From Chloroflexota bacterium (GTDB lineage Bacteria > Chloroflexota > Anaerolineae > Anaerolineales > Anaerolineaceae): 64,000 nt of DNA. Under the pieces are notes generated by a model. It ran no database searches. It saw nothing but the letters and a program-made list of their open reading frames with translations, and was not told the origin of the DNA. The translations under genes were made by a program, and so were the position numbers. Positions 35,121-43,758 of the stretch are shown here, piece after piece. Each line of letters opens with the position of its first letter. Position 1 is the first letter of the stretch. Location: positions 1-64,000 of the forward strand of contig JAJUJY010000005.1 of NCBI GenBank assembly GCA_029265085.1, given 5' to 3'.

Positions 35121-36173
35121 GCTTACCGTAAACACTCCCTCCTCTTTGCTGCTCTGATCACCCTGGGCTTGCTGTTGGCTGGCTGCGGTGGTGATTTTCC
35201 AGGGTCGGCACTGCTCACCCCGGCTGGTGAACAGGCGGCCTCACCCGTGATTGTTCCGACACAGTCTGCCAGCGAGACGCCTGCTCCAACGGCTTCATTA
35301 ACCCCGCAGCCGCCCACGGAGACCGCGTTACCCCCCACCGAAACAGCCACCGAGACGCCCGCTCCTCCCACGGCGACAGCCACGCTGGACGGCACCCCTA
35401 CCTTTGGACCCAGCCCAACCATTACGCGCACACCCACCCGCACCAGGCTGCCAACCCGAACCCTGCGCCCAACCCGCACGCCCACCATCACCCCTACGCC
35501 CACCCCGCCGTATGCCTTCATGCGCATCCAAAAACCGGGACCTTATTCGCGCATTTCTTCACCCATTAACCTGGAAGCCTTAATTACCCCCGGCAAAGAC
35601 GGCATTGTCTATGTCGAATTAACCGGAGAAGACGGCCGCACAATTACCCGTCAGGGACTGGATTTTAAATCGTACATTGACCGCCGTTTTTACATTTCCC
35701 AGGATATTCCCTTTGAAATCAGTGCCGCCGCTGAAACCGCCCGTATGTCCATTTACATCCTGGATGAATTCGGGCGCAAGAGCTACCTGATGTCCGAGGA
35801 ACTGGTACTGATGCACCTGGGAGATGACGATATTTTGCCCTTTGACCCAATCGATGAGCCGTATATTGTGCGCTCACCGTTTGAAGGCGATACAATTCGC
35901 GGTGGTGTGCTGCGCGTGATCGGTTTAGCGCGCCTGGTGAATGACAATCCGCTGCTGCTGGAACTGGTGGACGAAAACGGTACGGTGGTTGGATCTGCCC
36001 AGGTAAGCATTTCACGCCCCTACGGCAACCTGAGCCACATACCTTTTGAAGCCTTCATTCCATACAGCGTGAGCCAGTCCACTGGCGTTCGCCTGACCCT
36101 GCGCCAGGAAAGCAGTACACGCATCCCTGGCACGGTCTATCTATCCAGTCTGCTGCTGACACTGGAACCGTAG
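35118..36173 (+). CDS. Lipoprotein with Thr/Pro-rich stalk
   Basis: A 351-residue surface lipoprotein. The signal peptide ends in the lipobox LLAGC (Cys23). Residues about 45-133 are a low-complexity stalk of Thr, Pro, Ala and Glu, becoming TRTPT-like near its end, as often seen in Anaerolineae surface proteins. Two beta-rich domains follow (about 135-235 and 245-351). The first has FMRIQKPGPYSRISSPI, resembling an Ig-like fold, and the second EPYIVRSPFEGDTIRGG. The architecture suggests a cell-surface domain held away from the membrane. Ligand and role are unknown. Confidence 0.85.
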   Translation: MAYRKHSLLFAALITLGLLLAGCGGDFPGSALLTPAGEQAASPVIVPTQSASETPAPTASLTPQPPTETALPPTETATETPAPPTATATLDGTPTFGPSPTITRTPTRTRLPTRTLRPTRTPTITPTPTPPYAFMRIQKPGPYSRISSPINLEALITPGKDGIVYVELTGEDGRTITRQGLDFKSYIDRRFYISQDIPFEISAAAETARMSIYILDEFGRKSYLMSEELVLMHLGDDDILPFDPIDEPYIVRSPFEGDTIRGGVLRVIGLARLVNDNPLLLELVDENGTVVGSAQVSISRPYGNLSHIPFEAFIPYSVSQSTGVRLTLRQESSTRIPGTVYLSSLLLTLEP

Positions 36174-36187
36174 CCCATCGATAAGCA

Positions 36188-36228
36188 AACTCGCCGCCAA
36201 AAAAATCCAGGCGGCGAGTTCGTTTTTT
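36188..36228 (+). terminator. Intrinsic terminator of the lipoprotein gene
   Basis: AACTCGCCGCC (36188-36198) pairs with GGCGGCGAGTT (36210-36220), followed by CG and TTTTTT (36223-36228). It lies between convergent genes and may serve both. Confidence 0.88.
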
Positions 36229-36691
36229 AACCCATACGCATCTGTTCTGGCTGGGCAAACAACTGCTGCAGTTCCACCAGGGCTGTGCGCGCCTGGAGCT
36301 GATCCTGCTCATTGAGCTGGAGCGCAGCAAATTCATCCTCATCCAGTACCAGCGTCTGCCCATCCGGATAGACCAGCAAATCCAAGGCAAGATCGATGTA
36401 ATCGAGGGTACCATCTTGAATGCGCGCCGGGTAAGCCACGTTGCAGTACCAGGCTTTTAATTCATCCGTGTCCTTGTCGTGGATTTCAAAAATATTGTAC
36501 CAGCGATCTGTGTAATATACCTCCACAAAGCGGTCGCCTTCACGCAGCAGTACATTGTGAAACAGCAAATCGGAGCGGTTGAAATACGCCACCAATAAAA
36601 CCCCATTCGGCCAGCGCTCCAGAATTTCGCCGGAATAGCGCCAGGTTTCTTTCCCTTCCAAATTCCGCTTGATGACAATCAGTTCGTTCAT
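36227..36691 (-). CDS. DUF402 family protein
   Basis: A 154-residue cytoplasmic protein. The fold-typical segments WRYSGEILERW, VEVYYTDRWYNIFEIHD, LKAWYCNVAYPARI and IDLALDLLVYPDG match DUF402, whose characterised members include nucleotide phosphatases. ATG 36691 has GAGG just upstream. A start at ATG 36700, which overlaps the preceding ATPase stop as ATGA, is also possible and adds three residues. It is translationally linked to the ABC ATPase gene. No specific role can be assigned. Confidence 0.85.
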   Translation of the reverse strand: MNELIVIKRNLEGKETWRYSGEILERWPNGVLLVAYFNRSDLLFHNVLLREGDRFVEVYYTDRWYNIFEIHDKDTDELKAWYCNVAYPARIQDGTLDYIDLALDLLVYPDGQTLVLDEDEFAALQLNEQDQLQARTALVELQQLFAQPEQMRMG

Positions 36692-36696
36692 TATCC

Positions 36697-37737
36697 TCAT
36701 TCCAGGCAAATCATATCTTTCACATCCAGGTCCAACCGCACAGATTGTCCAACCGGCAGCGGACTGGTCATGGTAAATTCAAACACGTACTCCTTCGTAC
36801 AGCGTACCGTCACCCGAAAATCCTCACCACGGAAGACCGCATCCTCCACAAAGCCAGTGATCTGGTTCAACGGCTGTTCAATGCTGGCAGCACGCGCCGC
36901 CGAAGGCCGCAAAAGTAGATGAACCGGTTGATTTAATGCAGTCCCACCACCGCTGCAGCCGGGTGTAAATTCACCCAGAGCAGTTTGAATGCGCAGCGGC
37001 GCAAGCTGAGAAACCGTTCCCGGCAGCACATTGCTCATCCCAAGGAACTGCGCCACCCAGACCGAGCCAGGCTGGTGGTACACCTCATCCGGAGTGCCGG
37101 CCTGGGCAACCCGGCCTTCATTAAGCAAGATGAGCCGGTCAGCAATGGTAAAGGCTTCTTCTTGATCATGCGTGACGTATATGGCGGGGATGCCCGTTTC
37201 ATGCAGCAATGTGCGCAAAAAATGACCTAACTGCTCACGCAGGGCGCGGTCCAGTGCGCCTAATGGCTCATCCAGCATCAACAGGCGCGGGCGCGGCGCC
37301 AATGCGCGCGCCAAGGCAACACGCTGCTGTTCGCCGCCGGAGAGGTCGGTCACCCGCCGGTTAGCAAACGCGGATAAGTTCACCCTTGTCAGGGCTTCAC
37401 CGGCGCGCTGCTGGATTTCCGCCTTGGGCAAATTTTGCATGCGCAGGCCAAAAGCTACATTCTCTAACACACTGCGGTGCGGGAACAGCGCATAATCTTG
37501 AAACATCAAGCCAAACTGGCGCTGGTGGACAGGCACACCGGTCAGCGGCTGGCCGTCCCAAAACACCTCGCCGGATTCCGCCGTCTCCAGCCCGGCAATG
37601 ATGCGCAGCAAAGTACTCTTACCGCTGCCGGAACGTCCCAACAGGCAAACCGTCTCGCCTGGCTGCACCCGCAAAGAAACTCCTTGCAGCAAGGGCTGGC
37701 CTTCATAGGTTTTATACACATCGCGGACTTCTAACAT
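36697..37737 (-). CDS. ABC importer ATPase, ThiQ/FbpC-like, separated from its operon
   Basis: A 346-residue importer ATPase. Walker A is GRSGSGKST (34-42), the signature is LSGGEQQRVALARAL, and Walker B is LLMLDEPLGALD. The C-terminal third (about 245-346) is a TOBE-like regulatory domain, so it is longer than E. coli ThiQ and closer to FbpC/PotA length. The only permease and binding protein of this import class nearby are at 40105-42911, so it is the likely energiser of thiamine uptake. Two plus-strand genes now separate it from them by 2.4 kb. Iron or another substrate cannot be excluded from this protein alone. Confidence 0.85.
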   Translation of the reverse strand: MLEVRDVYKTYEGQPLLQGVSLRVQPGETVCLLGRSGSGKSTLLRIIAGLETAESGEVFWDGQPLTGVPVHQRQFGLMFQDYALFPHRSVLENVAFGLRMQNLPKAEIQQRAGEALTRVNLSAFANRRVTDLSGGEQQRVALARALAPRPRLLMLDEPLGALDRALREQLGHFLRTLLHETGIPAIYVTHDQEEAFTIADRLILLNEGRVAQAGTPDEVYHQPGSVWVAQFLGMSNVLPGTVSQLAPLRIQTALGEFTPGCSGGGTALNQPVHLLLRPSAARAASIEQPLNQITGFVEDAVFRGEDFRVTVRCTKEYVFEFTMTSPLPVGQSVRLDLDVKDMICLE

Positions 37738-37870
37738 GTACCCTCAATGACCTGCTCAAACTGCCTCAATCCTACCATAAAACAGGCTGGCTGATATAGT
37801 ATCGCAAGTTGTAGAAAATTATTTTTGTGATTTGGTGTGTCAAATAAATATGCAAGTACCAACCAATACC

Positions 37871-37876
37871 TATAAT
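37871..37876 (+). promoter_or_regulatory. -10 box of the gene at 37918
   Basis: A perfect TATAAT in an AT-rich stretch, without a convincing -35 box. The leader ends with GGAGA before ATG 37918. Confidence 0.4.
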
Positions 37877-37917
37877 TTATTTAAGTAGAATCAATCTCAA
37901 TCTGGAGAAAAAAAACA

Positions 37918-38559
37918 ATGTCTGAATATTCCCAAAGTGCGCTGGAAATACTTCGCAACCCGCAATTGACGATGAAATGGTATATCGTCCCATTATTCCT
38001 GGTGTTGTTGTATATCATCTACAACGAAGTCCGGGCGAACCATTACAACATCCTTTTGGGAGCAGCTGCGCTGTGGGGCATGGATTTGTTCAATGAAATC
38101 TGGAATTCGATTGTCTTTCATGCCACCGGTTTTGCTCCAGTTTGGGGCACACCCATGGGTGTTGGTGACACTGCCCTGCTGCTGTTGATCGGCTACAACA
38201 TTGAAATCTCCTTCATGTTTGCCCTGCTTGGGATCGTGGCCTGCATGGGTTTGCCCGCCGATAAAAAAGCCAAAATCCTCGGGATCAATAACCGCGTATT
38301 TTATGCCGTCCTGTACACCACCATTGCAGTCGCGATTGAATGTTTCTTGAATTATTCCGGTCTGCTCACCTGGGAATATTCCTGGTGGAGCGTCCGCGCA
38401 CCCTGGCTGGTCTGGCTGATCGGTTACCTGCCATTCTTCACCTTGGCCTTTCTTGTGCATGACATGGAAAAGATGCGCAGCAAAATGATCACGCTGGGGA
38501 TCATCTTCGGCGTTGATATTCTTCTGCTGGCAGGGTTTGGAGCGATTGGCTGGATGTAA
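37918..38559 (+). CDS. Polytopic membrane protein of unknown family
   Basis: A 213-residue protein with about six membrane segments (about 22-36, 45-62, 83-108, 122-143, 158-178, 190-210). Conserved-looking features include WGMDLFNEIWNSIVFH and IECFLNYSGLLTWEYSWW, rich in Trp and acidic residues within the membrane. No known family is recognised. It lies alone on the plus strand inside the thiamine region. GGAGA precedes the start. The gap 38560-38808 after it holds nothing I can identify. Confidence 0.7.
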   Translation: MSEYSQSALEILRNPQLTMKWYIVPLFLVLLYIIYNEVRANHYNILLGAAALWGMDLFNEIWNSIVFHATGFAPVWGTPMGVGDTALLLLIGYNIEISFMFALLGIVACMGLPADKKAKILGINNRVFYAVLYTTIAVAIECFLNYSGLLTWEYSWWSVRAPWLVWLIGYLPFFTLAFLVHDMEKMRSKMITLGIIFGVDILLLAGFGAIGWM

Positions 38560-38795
38560 ACCAATGGTGCCGCCTGATCGTGAAAAATATTGAAACGCAA
38601 CAACCCCACCCTGCCCCCAGTCCGTAGCATTTGCGTAAGAAAACATCTATCGTTACCGGGGAAGAGATTTAGGGAGGTATTTTTTGTTGCTGCTGATCAG
38701 AACAGGGAACTTTTGGACAGCCAGAGACAAATCAACTCAGCCGGCCCGGATCCATTTTCATAAAAACATTTAAGGAAATGCCGGGATGATCTGTG

Positions 38796-38811
38796 TACAA
38801 TATAATTTATG
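38796..38811 (+). promoter_or_regulatory. -10 box of leaderless type before the 38809 gene
   Basis: TACAAT (38796-38801) overlaps TATAAT (38801-38806). The first is seven bases before ATG 38809, and no ribosome site lies between. Confidence 0.5.
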
Positions 38812-40104
38812 ACTAAGTTTGTTTATATTGTCACAATTGTCCTGATTATCTTCAGCAGCGTTCTTTCCGGCATCGCCAGCGCTCAAACTCCCGATGCTCC
38901 CCCTGTTGACACAATCCTTTACCTGCCAGTGGTTTACCGCCAGCAAATCGTGCTGCCGCTGCCGCCTGCAGATGAAGCTGCCGCGCGCATCACCCTGCCG
39001 GCCGGCTTTGCCATCCGCATCTTTGCCCAGGGACTTCCCGCCTCACCGCGTTTCATGGCCTTTGGGCCGGACGGCCACCTTTACGTCAGCCTGTTCGGTT
39101 CCGGCTCAATCGCACGCCTGCCCGACCGCAATTTTGACGGCCTATCCGATGGCACCGAAATTGTTGCCAGCGGCTTCACCCTGCCGCACGGCCTGGAATG
39201 GTATAACGGCTGGTTGTACGTTGCCTCAGAAGGCCAGGTGGACCGACTGCGAGACACCGACCAGAACGGCTCGCTGGAAACCCGCGAACTGGTTACCAAC
39301 AATCTGCCTACGGGCGGCGGGCACAGCAGCCGTACGCTGCACTTTGGTCCAGATGGTAAGCTGTACGTCAGCGCGGGATCATCCTGTAATTACTGTGAAG
39401 AGACTGATCCGCGCCGGGCAGCCATCCTGCGTTTCAATGCTGACGGCAGCATTCCAGCCGATAATCCTTTTGCCAATGACGCAGATACGCGCAAACGCCC
39501 GCTCTGGGCCTGGGGGCTGCGCAACAGCGTAGATTTTCTCTGGTCGCCAATGGGCGAATTGTGGGCAAATCACAACGGCAGCGACGGCCTGGGTGACAAC
39601 CTGCCCCCGGAAGAAATTGTTATTCCGGTACAGGGCAACCAGTCACACGGATGGCCGTATTGTTATACGCCCAACCTGGGTGTCAACAACGCCAATGAAG
39701 TACGCGACACGCGCATTGCGCTGCCTGCCGGTTTCACCTGCAGCCAGGCAATTCCGGCGAAATTTACTGCCCCAGCCCACAGTGCACCGCTCGGCATGAC
39801 TATGACGCAAGGCACGCTCTTCCCGCCCGCTTACCAGAACAGCCTGTATGTGGCATACCACGGCTCATGGAACACAACGGATCCAGCCAATTACCGCGAT
39901 TGCAAAGTGGAACGGGTGATCCTAAGCAGCAGCCAACCCAGCGGCAGCGAGGCCTTTGCCAGCGGCTGGCGTGCCGCCGGGAAAAAGTGCGGTGATGCAG
40001 AAACCTGGGGACGCCCGGCAGATGTCATCTTCGGCCCTTACGGCGAGATGTACATTTCGGATGACAAGGGCATGCGGGTGTACCGGGTGATCCCGACCCC
40101 GTAA
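38809..40104 (+). CDS. Secreted PQQ-dependent sugar dehydrogenase-like beta-propeller
   Basis: A 431-residue secreted protein. The signal peptide (1-25) ends near IASAQ. The remainder is a glucose/sorbosone dehydrogenase-type six-bladed propeller, with repeats such as FGPDGHLYVSLFGSGSIARL, GLEWYNGWLYVASEG and HFGPDGKLYVSAGSSCNYC. Members oxidise sugars with PQQ, but many are of unknown substrate. Its stop codon directly touches the stop codon of the convergent permease gene, with no terminator between. Confidence 0.9.
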   Translation: MTKFVYIVTIVLIIFSSVLSGIASAQTPDAPPVDTILYLPVVYRQQIVLPLPPADEAAARITLPAGFAIRIFAQGLPASPRFMAFGPDGHLYVSLFGSGSIARLPDRNFDGLSDGTEIVASGFTLPHGLEWYNGWLYVASEGQVDRLRDTDQNGSLETRELVTNNLPTGGGHSSRTLHFGPDGKLYVSAGSSCNYCEETDPRRAAILRFNADGSIPADNPFANDADTRKRPLWAWGLRNSVDFLWSPMGELWANHNGSDGLGDNLPPEEIVIPVQGNQSHGWPYCYTPNLGVNNANEVRDTRIALPAGFTCSQAIPAKFTAPAHSAPLGMTMTQGTLFPPAYQNSLYVAYHGSWNTTDPANYRDCKVERVILSSSQPSGSEAFASGWRAAGKKCGDAETWGRPADVIFGPYGEMYISDDKGMRVYRVIPTP

Positions 40105-41829
40105 TTACAAATCTGTGCGTATACCCGGCAAACGCAGCCGCTCAATCACAAAGATTCCGATCCCGCAAACCAGCATCAGCAGCGTGGACATGGCGAGTGC
40201 CTGCCCGTAATTCATTGCACCCGGCTGGGATAAGAAGCGGTAAATCGCCACCGGTACGGTTGGGTACTCCGGGCGGGCAAGAAAACTGGTTGCGCCAAAC
40301 TCGCCCAAAGAAATAGTAAATGAGAAAACTGCACTGACCAGCGCAGCCCGAGCAATAATCGGCAGGTCAATTTCCCACCAGACACGCAGCGGCGAGGCGC
40401 CCATCACAGCAGCGGCATGGCGCAGCGAGCGCGGAATCGACATGAGTGCGGGTTGGATGGTACGCACCACAAAAGGCAGCGCTACCAGGCTGTGCGCAAT
40501 GGGAATCAACAGCGGAAACGAACGCACATCCAGCGGCGGGCGGTTGAAGACCACAATAAAACCCAATCCCAGCGTCACCGCCGAAGTGCCCAGCGGGAGC
40601 ATGATGAGTGGGTCCAGTAGTTGATTCACCCGCGCAGCGCGCGAAAGCGCCGCAGAAATCAGCAAGCCCAACCCAAGCGAGATGAACACCGTTGTCCCGG
40701 CATACATCAACGAATTGCGCGCTGCTTCAATCGGCGGAACATAAAAAATGGACTGGCGGCGGTTATAAAACAGCTCCTGATAATAATCCAGGGTCAGGCC
40801 CGTCTGCACAGTTCCGCGCTGACCTCGTTCCGGATCCAGGCGGGCTACAGAGCGCAGCCCTAGTGAGGCCAACGGCAGCACCAACAACAGCAGCAAGAGT
40901 GCAACCACCATCGCAACCACCAGTTTTTCACGCACAGTGCGCGGTTTCATCGTTCCCTCGCCGCGCAGCCGCGGGGTGAGCGGGATATGCTGGCGCTGAG
41001 ACAGGCGGGAGTAGATCACCGTCAGCACCAGCGTGCACAGCAGCTGCACCGCAGAGAGCAGCCCTGCTACCGGCAAATTGAGCATGTGCAGCGCCTGAAT
41101 ATAAATTTCCACTTCCAGCGTGGCATATTGCGGACCGCCCAGCAGCAGCACTACCCCAAAACTGGTGAAATCAAACAGAAAGACCAGCAGTGCTGCCGCC
41201 CAAATCGCCGGACGAAGCAAAGGCAGGGTTACTTCTCGCAGAGCACGCCAGGGAGAAGCCCCCATCACGCGCGCAGCCTGCTCCAGGCGCGGGTCCAGTT
41301 GCGCCCAGGCACTGCCCACCACACGGATCACCACTGTCGTGTTGTAAAAAACATGCGCAATCAAGATCGCGCCTAAGGAATTCAGGATCTGCACCGGCGG
41401 GGTAGAAAGGTTAAACCAGTCCATCAAGGCCAGGTTAAGCCACCCGCGCGGACCAAGCAGTGCGTTAAAGCTGGCTGCGACCACCACCGTTGGCATGATA
41501 AATGGCAGCGTGGTTAACAAACGCAGCAGTGATTTGCCAGGAAACTGGTAGCGGCTAAAAACATAGGCAGCAGGCAGCCCCACCAGCAAGGTGAGCAGTG
41601 TGGAAAGGCCAGCCTGCCAGAAAGTGAATCCCAAAGGGCGCAGCACTTTTCCAACCAGTGAGAAAGCAAATCCCTCTTCCACGGCTGCCTGCGCCGCCAT
41701 GCGGAAAATTGAGCCAAGCGGAGCAAAGAAAAACAAGCCTAAAAATACCAGCGGCAGCAGCCAAAGGGTGAGTACCCGCACTTCTGCGGGTACTCGAGAA
41801 TGGTTGGCAGCAGAAACAGCGCGGGTCAA
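40105..41829 (-). CDS. thiP: Fused thiamine-type ABC importer permease
   Basis: A 574-residue membrane protein with two tandem permease modules (about 25-280 and 305-570), each with about six helices. The ABC-binding loops are EQAARVMGASPWRALREVTLPLL and RHAAAVMGASPLRVWWEIDLPII (partly listed). This is the ThiP/FbpB fused layout. The start is TTG 41829, whose last two bases are the first two of the thiB stop (TTGA); GGAG lies 11 bases upstream. A GTG start at 41787 is an alternative. An 11-bp perfect hairpin lies at 41770-41795, within codons about 12-20. Together with ThiB and the displaced ATPase it probably imports thiamine or its phosphates. Confidence 0.9.
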   Translation of the reverse strand: MTRAVSAANHSRVPAEVRVLTLWLLPLVFLGLFFFAPLGSIFRMAAQAAVEEGFAFSLVGKVLRPLGFTFWQAGLSTLLTLLVGLPAAYVFSRYQFPGKSLLRLLTTLPFIMPTVVVAASFNALLGPRGWLNLALMDWFNLSTPPVQILNSLGAILIAHVFYNTTVVIRVVGSAWAQLDPRLEQAARVMGASPWRALREVTLPLLRPAIWAAALLVFLFDFTSFGVVLLLGGPQYATLEVEIYIQALHMLNLPVAGLLSAVQLLCTLVLTVIYSRLSQRQHIPLTPRLRGEGTMKPRTVREKLVVAMVVALLLLLLVLPLASLGLRSVARLDPERGQRGTVQTGLTLDYYQELFYNRRQSIFYVPPIEAARNSLMYAGTTVFISLGLGLLISAALSRAARVNQLLDPLIMLPLGTSAVTLGLGFIVVFNRPPLDVRSFPLLIPIAHSLVALPFVVRTIQPALMSIPRSLRHAAAVMGASPLRVWWEIDLPIIARAALVSAVFSFTISLGEFGATSFLARPEYPTVPVAIYRFLSQPGAMNYGQALAMSTLLMLVCGIGIFVIERLRLPGIRTDL

Positions 41830-42911
41830 CGCAGAACCGTCTCCGTCCAGGCTTCAATCCAGGCTGAGCGATTTTCGGCAATTTGTCCTGGGTCTAAAGT
41901 CGCGGGTTGTTCCGCCATTTGAATATTCTTTCCATAAACATCCGGTAATTTGGCCTCGGAATTTACCGGAAAAACAAACATTTGCAGAGGCATATCTTCC
42001 TGGAAAGGCACACTCAGCATAAAGTCCACGAATTTTTCTGCCAGCGCGCGCTGCTGTGTACCGGCCAGGATTCCCACAAATTCAATCTGCCGGAAGCAGG
42101 TGCCCGGCCCAGCAATAGAAGCCGTCGGAGAGGTCTCAATCGGCTGTTCGGCAAAGACCACTTCGGCTGCCGGGCTGGAGCCGTAAGAAACCACCATCGA
42201 CTGCGCGCCTTTTCCGGATGAACCGGAAAAATTGGTGTAATAGGCGGTTTCCCAATCATTGACGACTACCAATCCGTTATCTTTGAGCTTCTGCCAGTAA
42301 TCCAGGTAACCATCTGGACCATATTGGGCAATCGTAGCCAGCAAGAACGCCAAACCGGGCGAAGAGGTGGCCGGGTTTTCTACCACCAAAAGTCCTTGAT
42401 ATTCTGGTTGAGTCAATTCATCCAGTGACTGTGGAACCGCCAGGCCTTTTTCAGCGAAATATGCTTTATCATAATTGATGCACACATCACCGTAATCGAC
42501 CGGTAAAGCGCCGTTTTGTTTATCCAACTGAAACTCCGCTGGAATGTTGGCCAGCAGCGGCGAGTTGTATGCCTCAAAGATTTCTTCTTCCAGTGCGCGC
42601 GACAGAAAGGTATTATCCACACCGTAAAACACATCTGCCAGCGGCGCATTTTTGGATAAAATTGCCTGGTTCAAGGCTGCGCCGGTATCACCGGAGGGTA
42701 AAAAGACCACCTTGGCATTATTCTCCTGCTCAAAGGCAGCGATCACCTCTTCGCTGACGGCAAATGAATCATGGGTCATCACTTTCAAGGTGGGCACTTC
42801 AGCAGGTACAATTTCACTGACCGTTTTTTGAGAAACCGGTGCTGCAGGAGCGCAGGCTCCCAACAAAAGAACAACAACCAATAAACCAAATATCCAGTTA
42901 TGCTTCTTCAC
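41826..42911 (-). CDS. thiB: Thiamine-binding lipoprotein of ABC importer
   Basis: A 361-residue substrate-binding lipoprotein. The signal peptide ends with LLGAC (Cys20). The mature protein resembles TbpA/ThiB: VMTHDSFAVSEEVIAAFE near the start, LADVFYGVDNTFL, LPVDYGDVCINYDK, and NDWETAYYTNFS. It captures thiamine or TPP outside the membrane and passes it to ThiP. The start is GTG 42911, which overlaps the pyrophosphokinase gene by 14 bases and has GGAG upstream. It belongs to the riboswitch-controlled transcript from 43750. Confidence 0.9.
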   Translation of the reverse strand: MKKHNWIFGLLVVVLLLGACAPAAPVSQKTVSEIVPAEVPTLKVMTHDSFAVSEEVIAAFEQENNAKVVFLPSGDTGAALNQAILSKNAPLADVFYGVDNTFLSRALEEEIFEAYNSPLLANIPAEFQLDKQNGALPVDYGDVCINYDKAYFAEKGLAVPQSLDELTQPEYQGLLVVENPATSSPGLAFLLATIAQYGPDGYLDYWQKLKDNGLVVVNDWETAYYTNFSGSSGKGAQSMVVSYGSSPAAEVVFAEQPIETSPTASIAGPGTCFRQIEFVGILAGTQQRALAEKFVDFMLSVPFQEDMPLQMFVFPVNSEAKLPDVYGKNIQMAEQPATLDPGQIAENRSAWIEAWTETVLR

Positions 42912-43590
42912 GGCTTACTTCTCCATCAGGATAGATTTCCTCGGGTCGCCGGTGCGTATGGATGCACAACAATTTTCCAGACTGGAGGCGGACACTGGCC
43001 TGCTCGGACAGCATCTCATTGCTGATCCCGCGTGTGCGGTTTGGACACAAAGTTTCCTCGCGCAGCGGATATCGCAAACCATCCGTCAGCACCCCAAAGG
43101 CTTTTCCGTCCAGAGGCAGCAAAGAAACCGTATCACCGGGCTTGCCTTCGATCGTGACCGCCTTACGAATGATCATGATCTCTTCCCGGCCGTCCACCAG
43201 GCGCACATCCAGGTCTTCAAGTCCCGGCAGCATTAACAAGAAAAGGTTGGCCAGCGTCTGGTCAATCCGTCCGCCCAAAGCAGCAACCACTCGAATTTGA
43301 GCATAACCCTGAGCTGCCACAGTGGTCAGAGCCAGTTCTAAATCGGTTTCATCCTTTTCCACTGGATGCTGTTCTACCCGCACACCGGCAGATCGCAGCG
43401 CTGCCAAAGCCGCTGGATCCACCGAGTCAAGATCGCCAATCAAAAGCGCTGGAGTGAACCCCAATTGGGTCATGTGACGCAGGCCGCCGTCCACGGCAAC
43501 CATATAATCACCTGGCCGGACCATCTCCCGAATCACTTCAGGATTTGCCAACTCCCCATTGACGAAGATAAAAGCGCGCACAGTATTCAT
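42898..43590 (-). CDS. thiN: Thiamine pyrophosphokinase
   Basis: A 230-residue enzyme that transfers pyrophosphate from ATP to thiamine, making TPP. The catalytic motif GDLDSV (52-57), the DETDLELAL segment and GGRIDQTLANL (the thiamine-site region) are typical of TPK. The start ATG 43590 is taken because the transcript's attenuator ends directly before it. It is the first gene after the TPP riboswitch, so high TPP would shut off both its synthesis and thiamine uptake. The genes thiB and thiP follow with overlaps. Confidence 0.93.
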   Translation of the reverse strand: MNTVRAFIFVNGELANPEVIREMVRPGDYMVAVDGGLRHMTQLGFTPALLIGDLDSVDPAALAALRSAGVRVEQHPVEKDETDLELALTTVAAQGYAQIRVVAALGGRIDQTLANLFLLMLPGLEDLDVRLVDGREEIMIIRKAVTIEGKPGDTVSLLPLDGKAFGVLTDGLRYPLREETLCPNRTRGISNEMLSEQASVRLQSGKLLCIHTHRRPEEIYPDGEVSREEA

Positions 43591-43593
43591 AAC

Positions 43594-43629
43594 AAAAAAT
43601 CGCCCTTTCTTCCTTCCGGGGAGGGCGAT
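43594..43629 (-). terminator. Attenuator hairpin of the TPP riboswitch
   Basis: On the minus strand, ATCGCCCT (43629-43622) and AGGGCGAT (43606-43599) pair and are followed by TTTTTT, four bases before the thiN start codon. A CTCCCCG segment at 43623-43617 is complementary to CGGGGAG at 43738-43732 in the aptamer. The two structures would be mutually exclusive. Confidence 0.85.
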
Positions 43630-43650
43630 TGCGGTCAAACATCAGGTCAG

Positions 43651-43745
43651 CTTCCCTCCGCCGGCATTACCCGGATCAGGTCATGCGGGTCGAGGACTGG
43701 GTGGTCCTCCTCTCAGCCTGGCTGTACCAGGCTCCCCGTTGGATT
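43651..43745 (-). promoter_or_regulatory. TPP riboswitch (THI element)
   Basis: The conserved core is present on the minus strand: GGGGAGCC at the 5' end, CTGAGAGGA (43716 and down), ACCTGATC (43681-43674), GGGTAATGCCGG and the 3' AGGGAAG (43657-43651). P2 is GCCTGG/CCAGGC and P3 is GAGGAC/GTCCTC. It binds thiamine pyrophosphate. With the hairpin at 43594-43629 it works as a transcriptional off-switch for thiN-thiB-thiP. Confidence 0.95.
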
Positions 43746-43758
43746 GATTTGTATCTGG

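Noticed and set aside
35270..35520. Repetitive C/A-rich DNA resembling tandem repeats
   Set aside because: It encodes the Thr/Pro-rich stalk of the lipoprotein. The repeats are irregular, and there are no CRISPR-like spacers.
37738..37917. Possible second TPP riboswitch before the displaced ATPase
   Set aside because: The conserved CTGAGA and ACCTGATC elements are absent on the minus strand here.
37993..38646. A 217-codon minus-strand frame
   Set aside because: It is opposite the membrane protein at 37918, which has a ribosome site and clear membrane helices.
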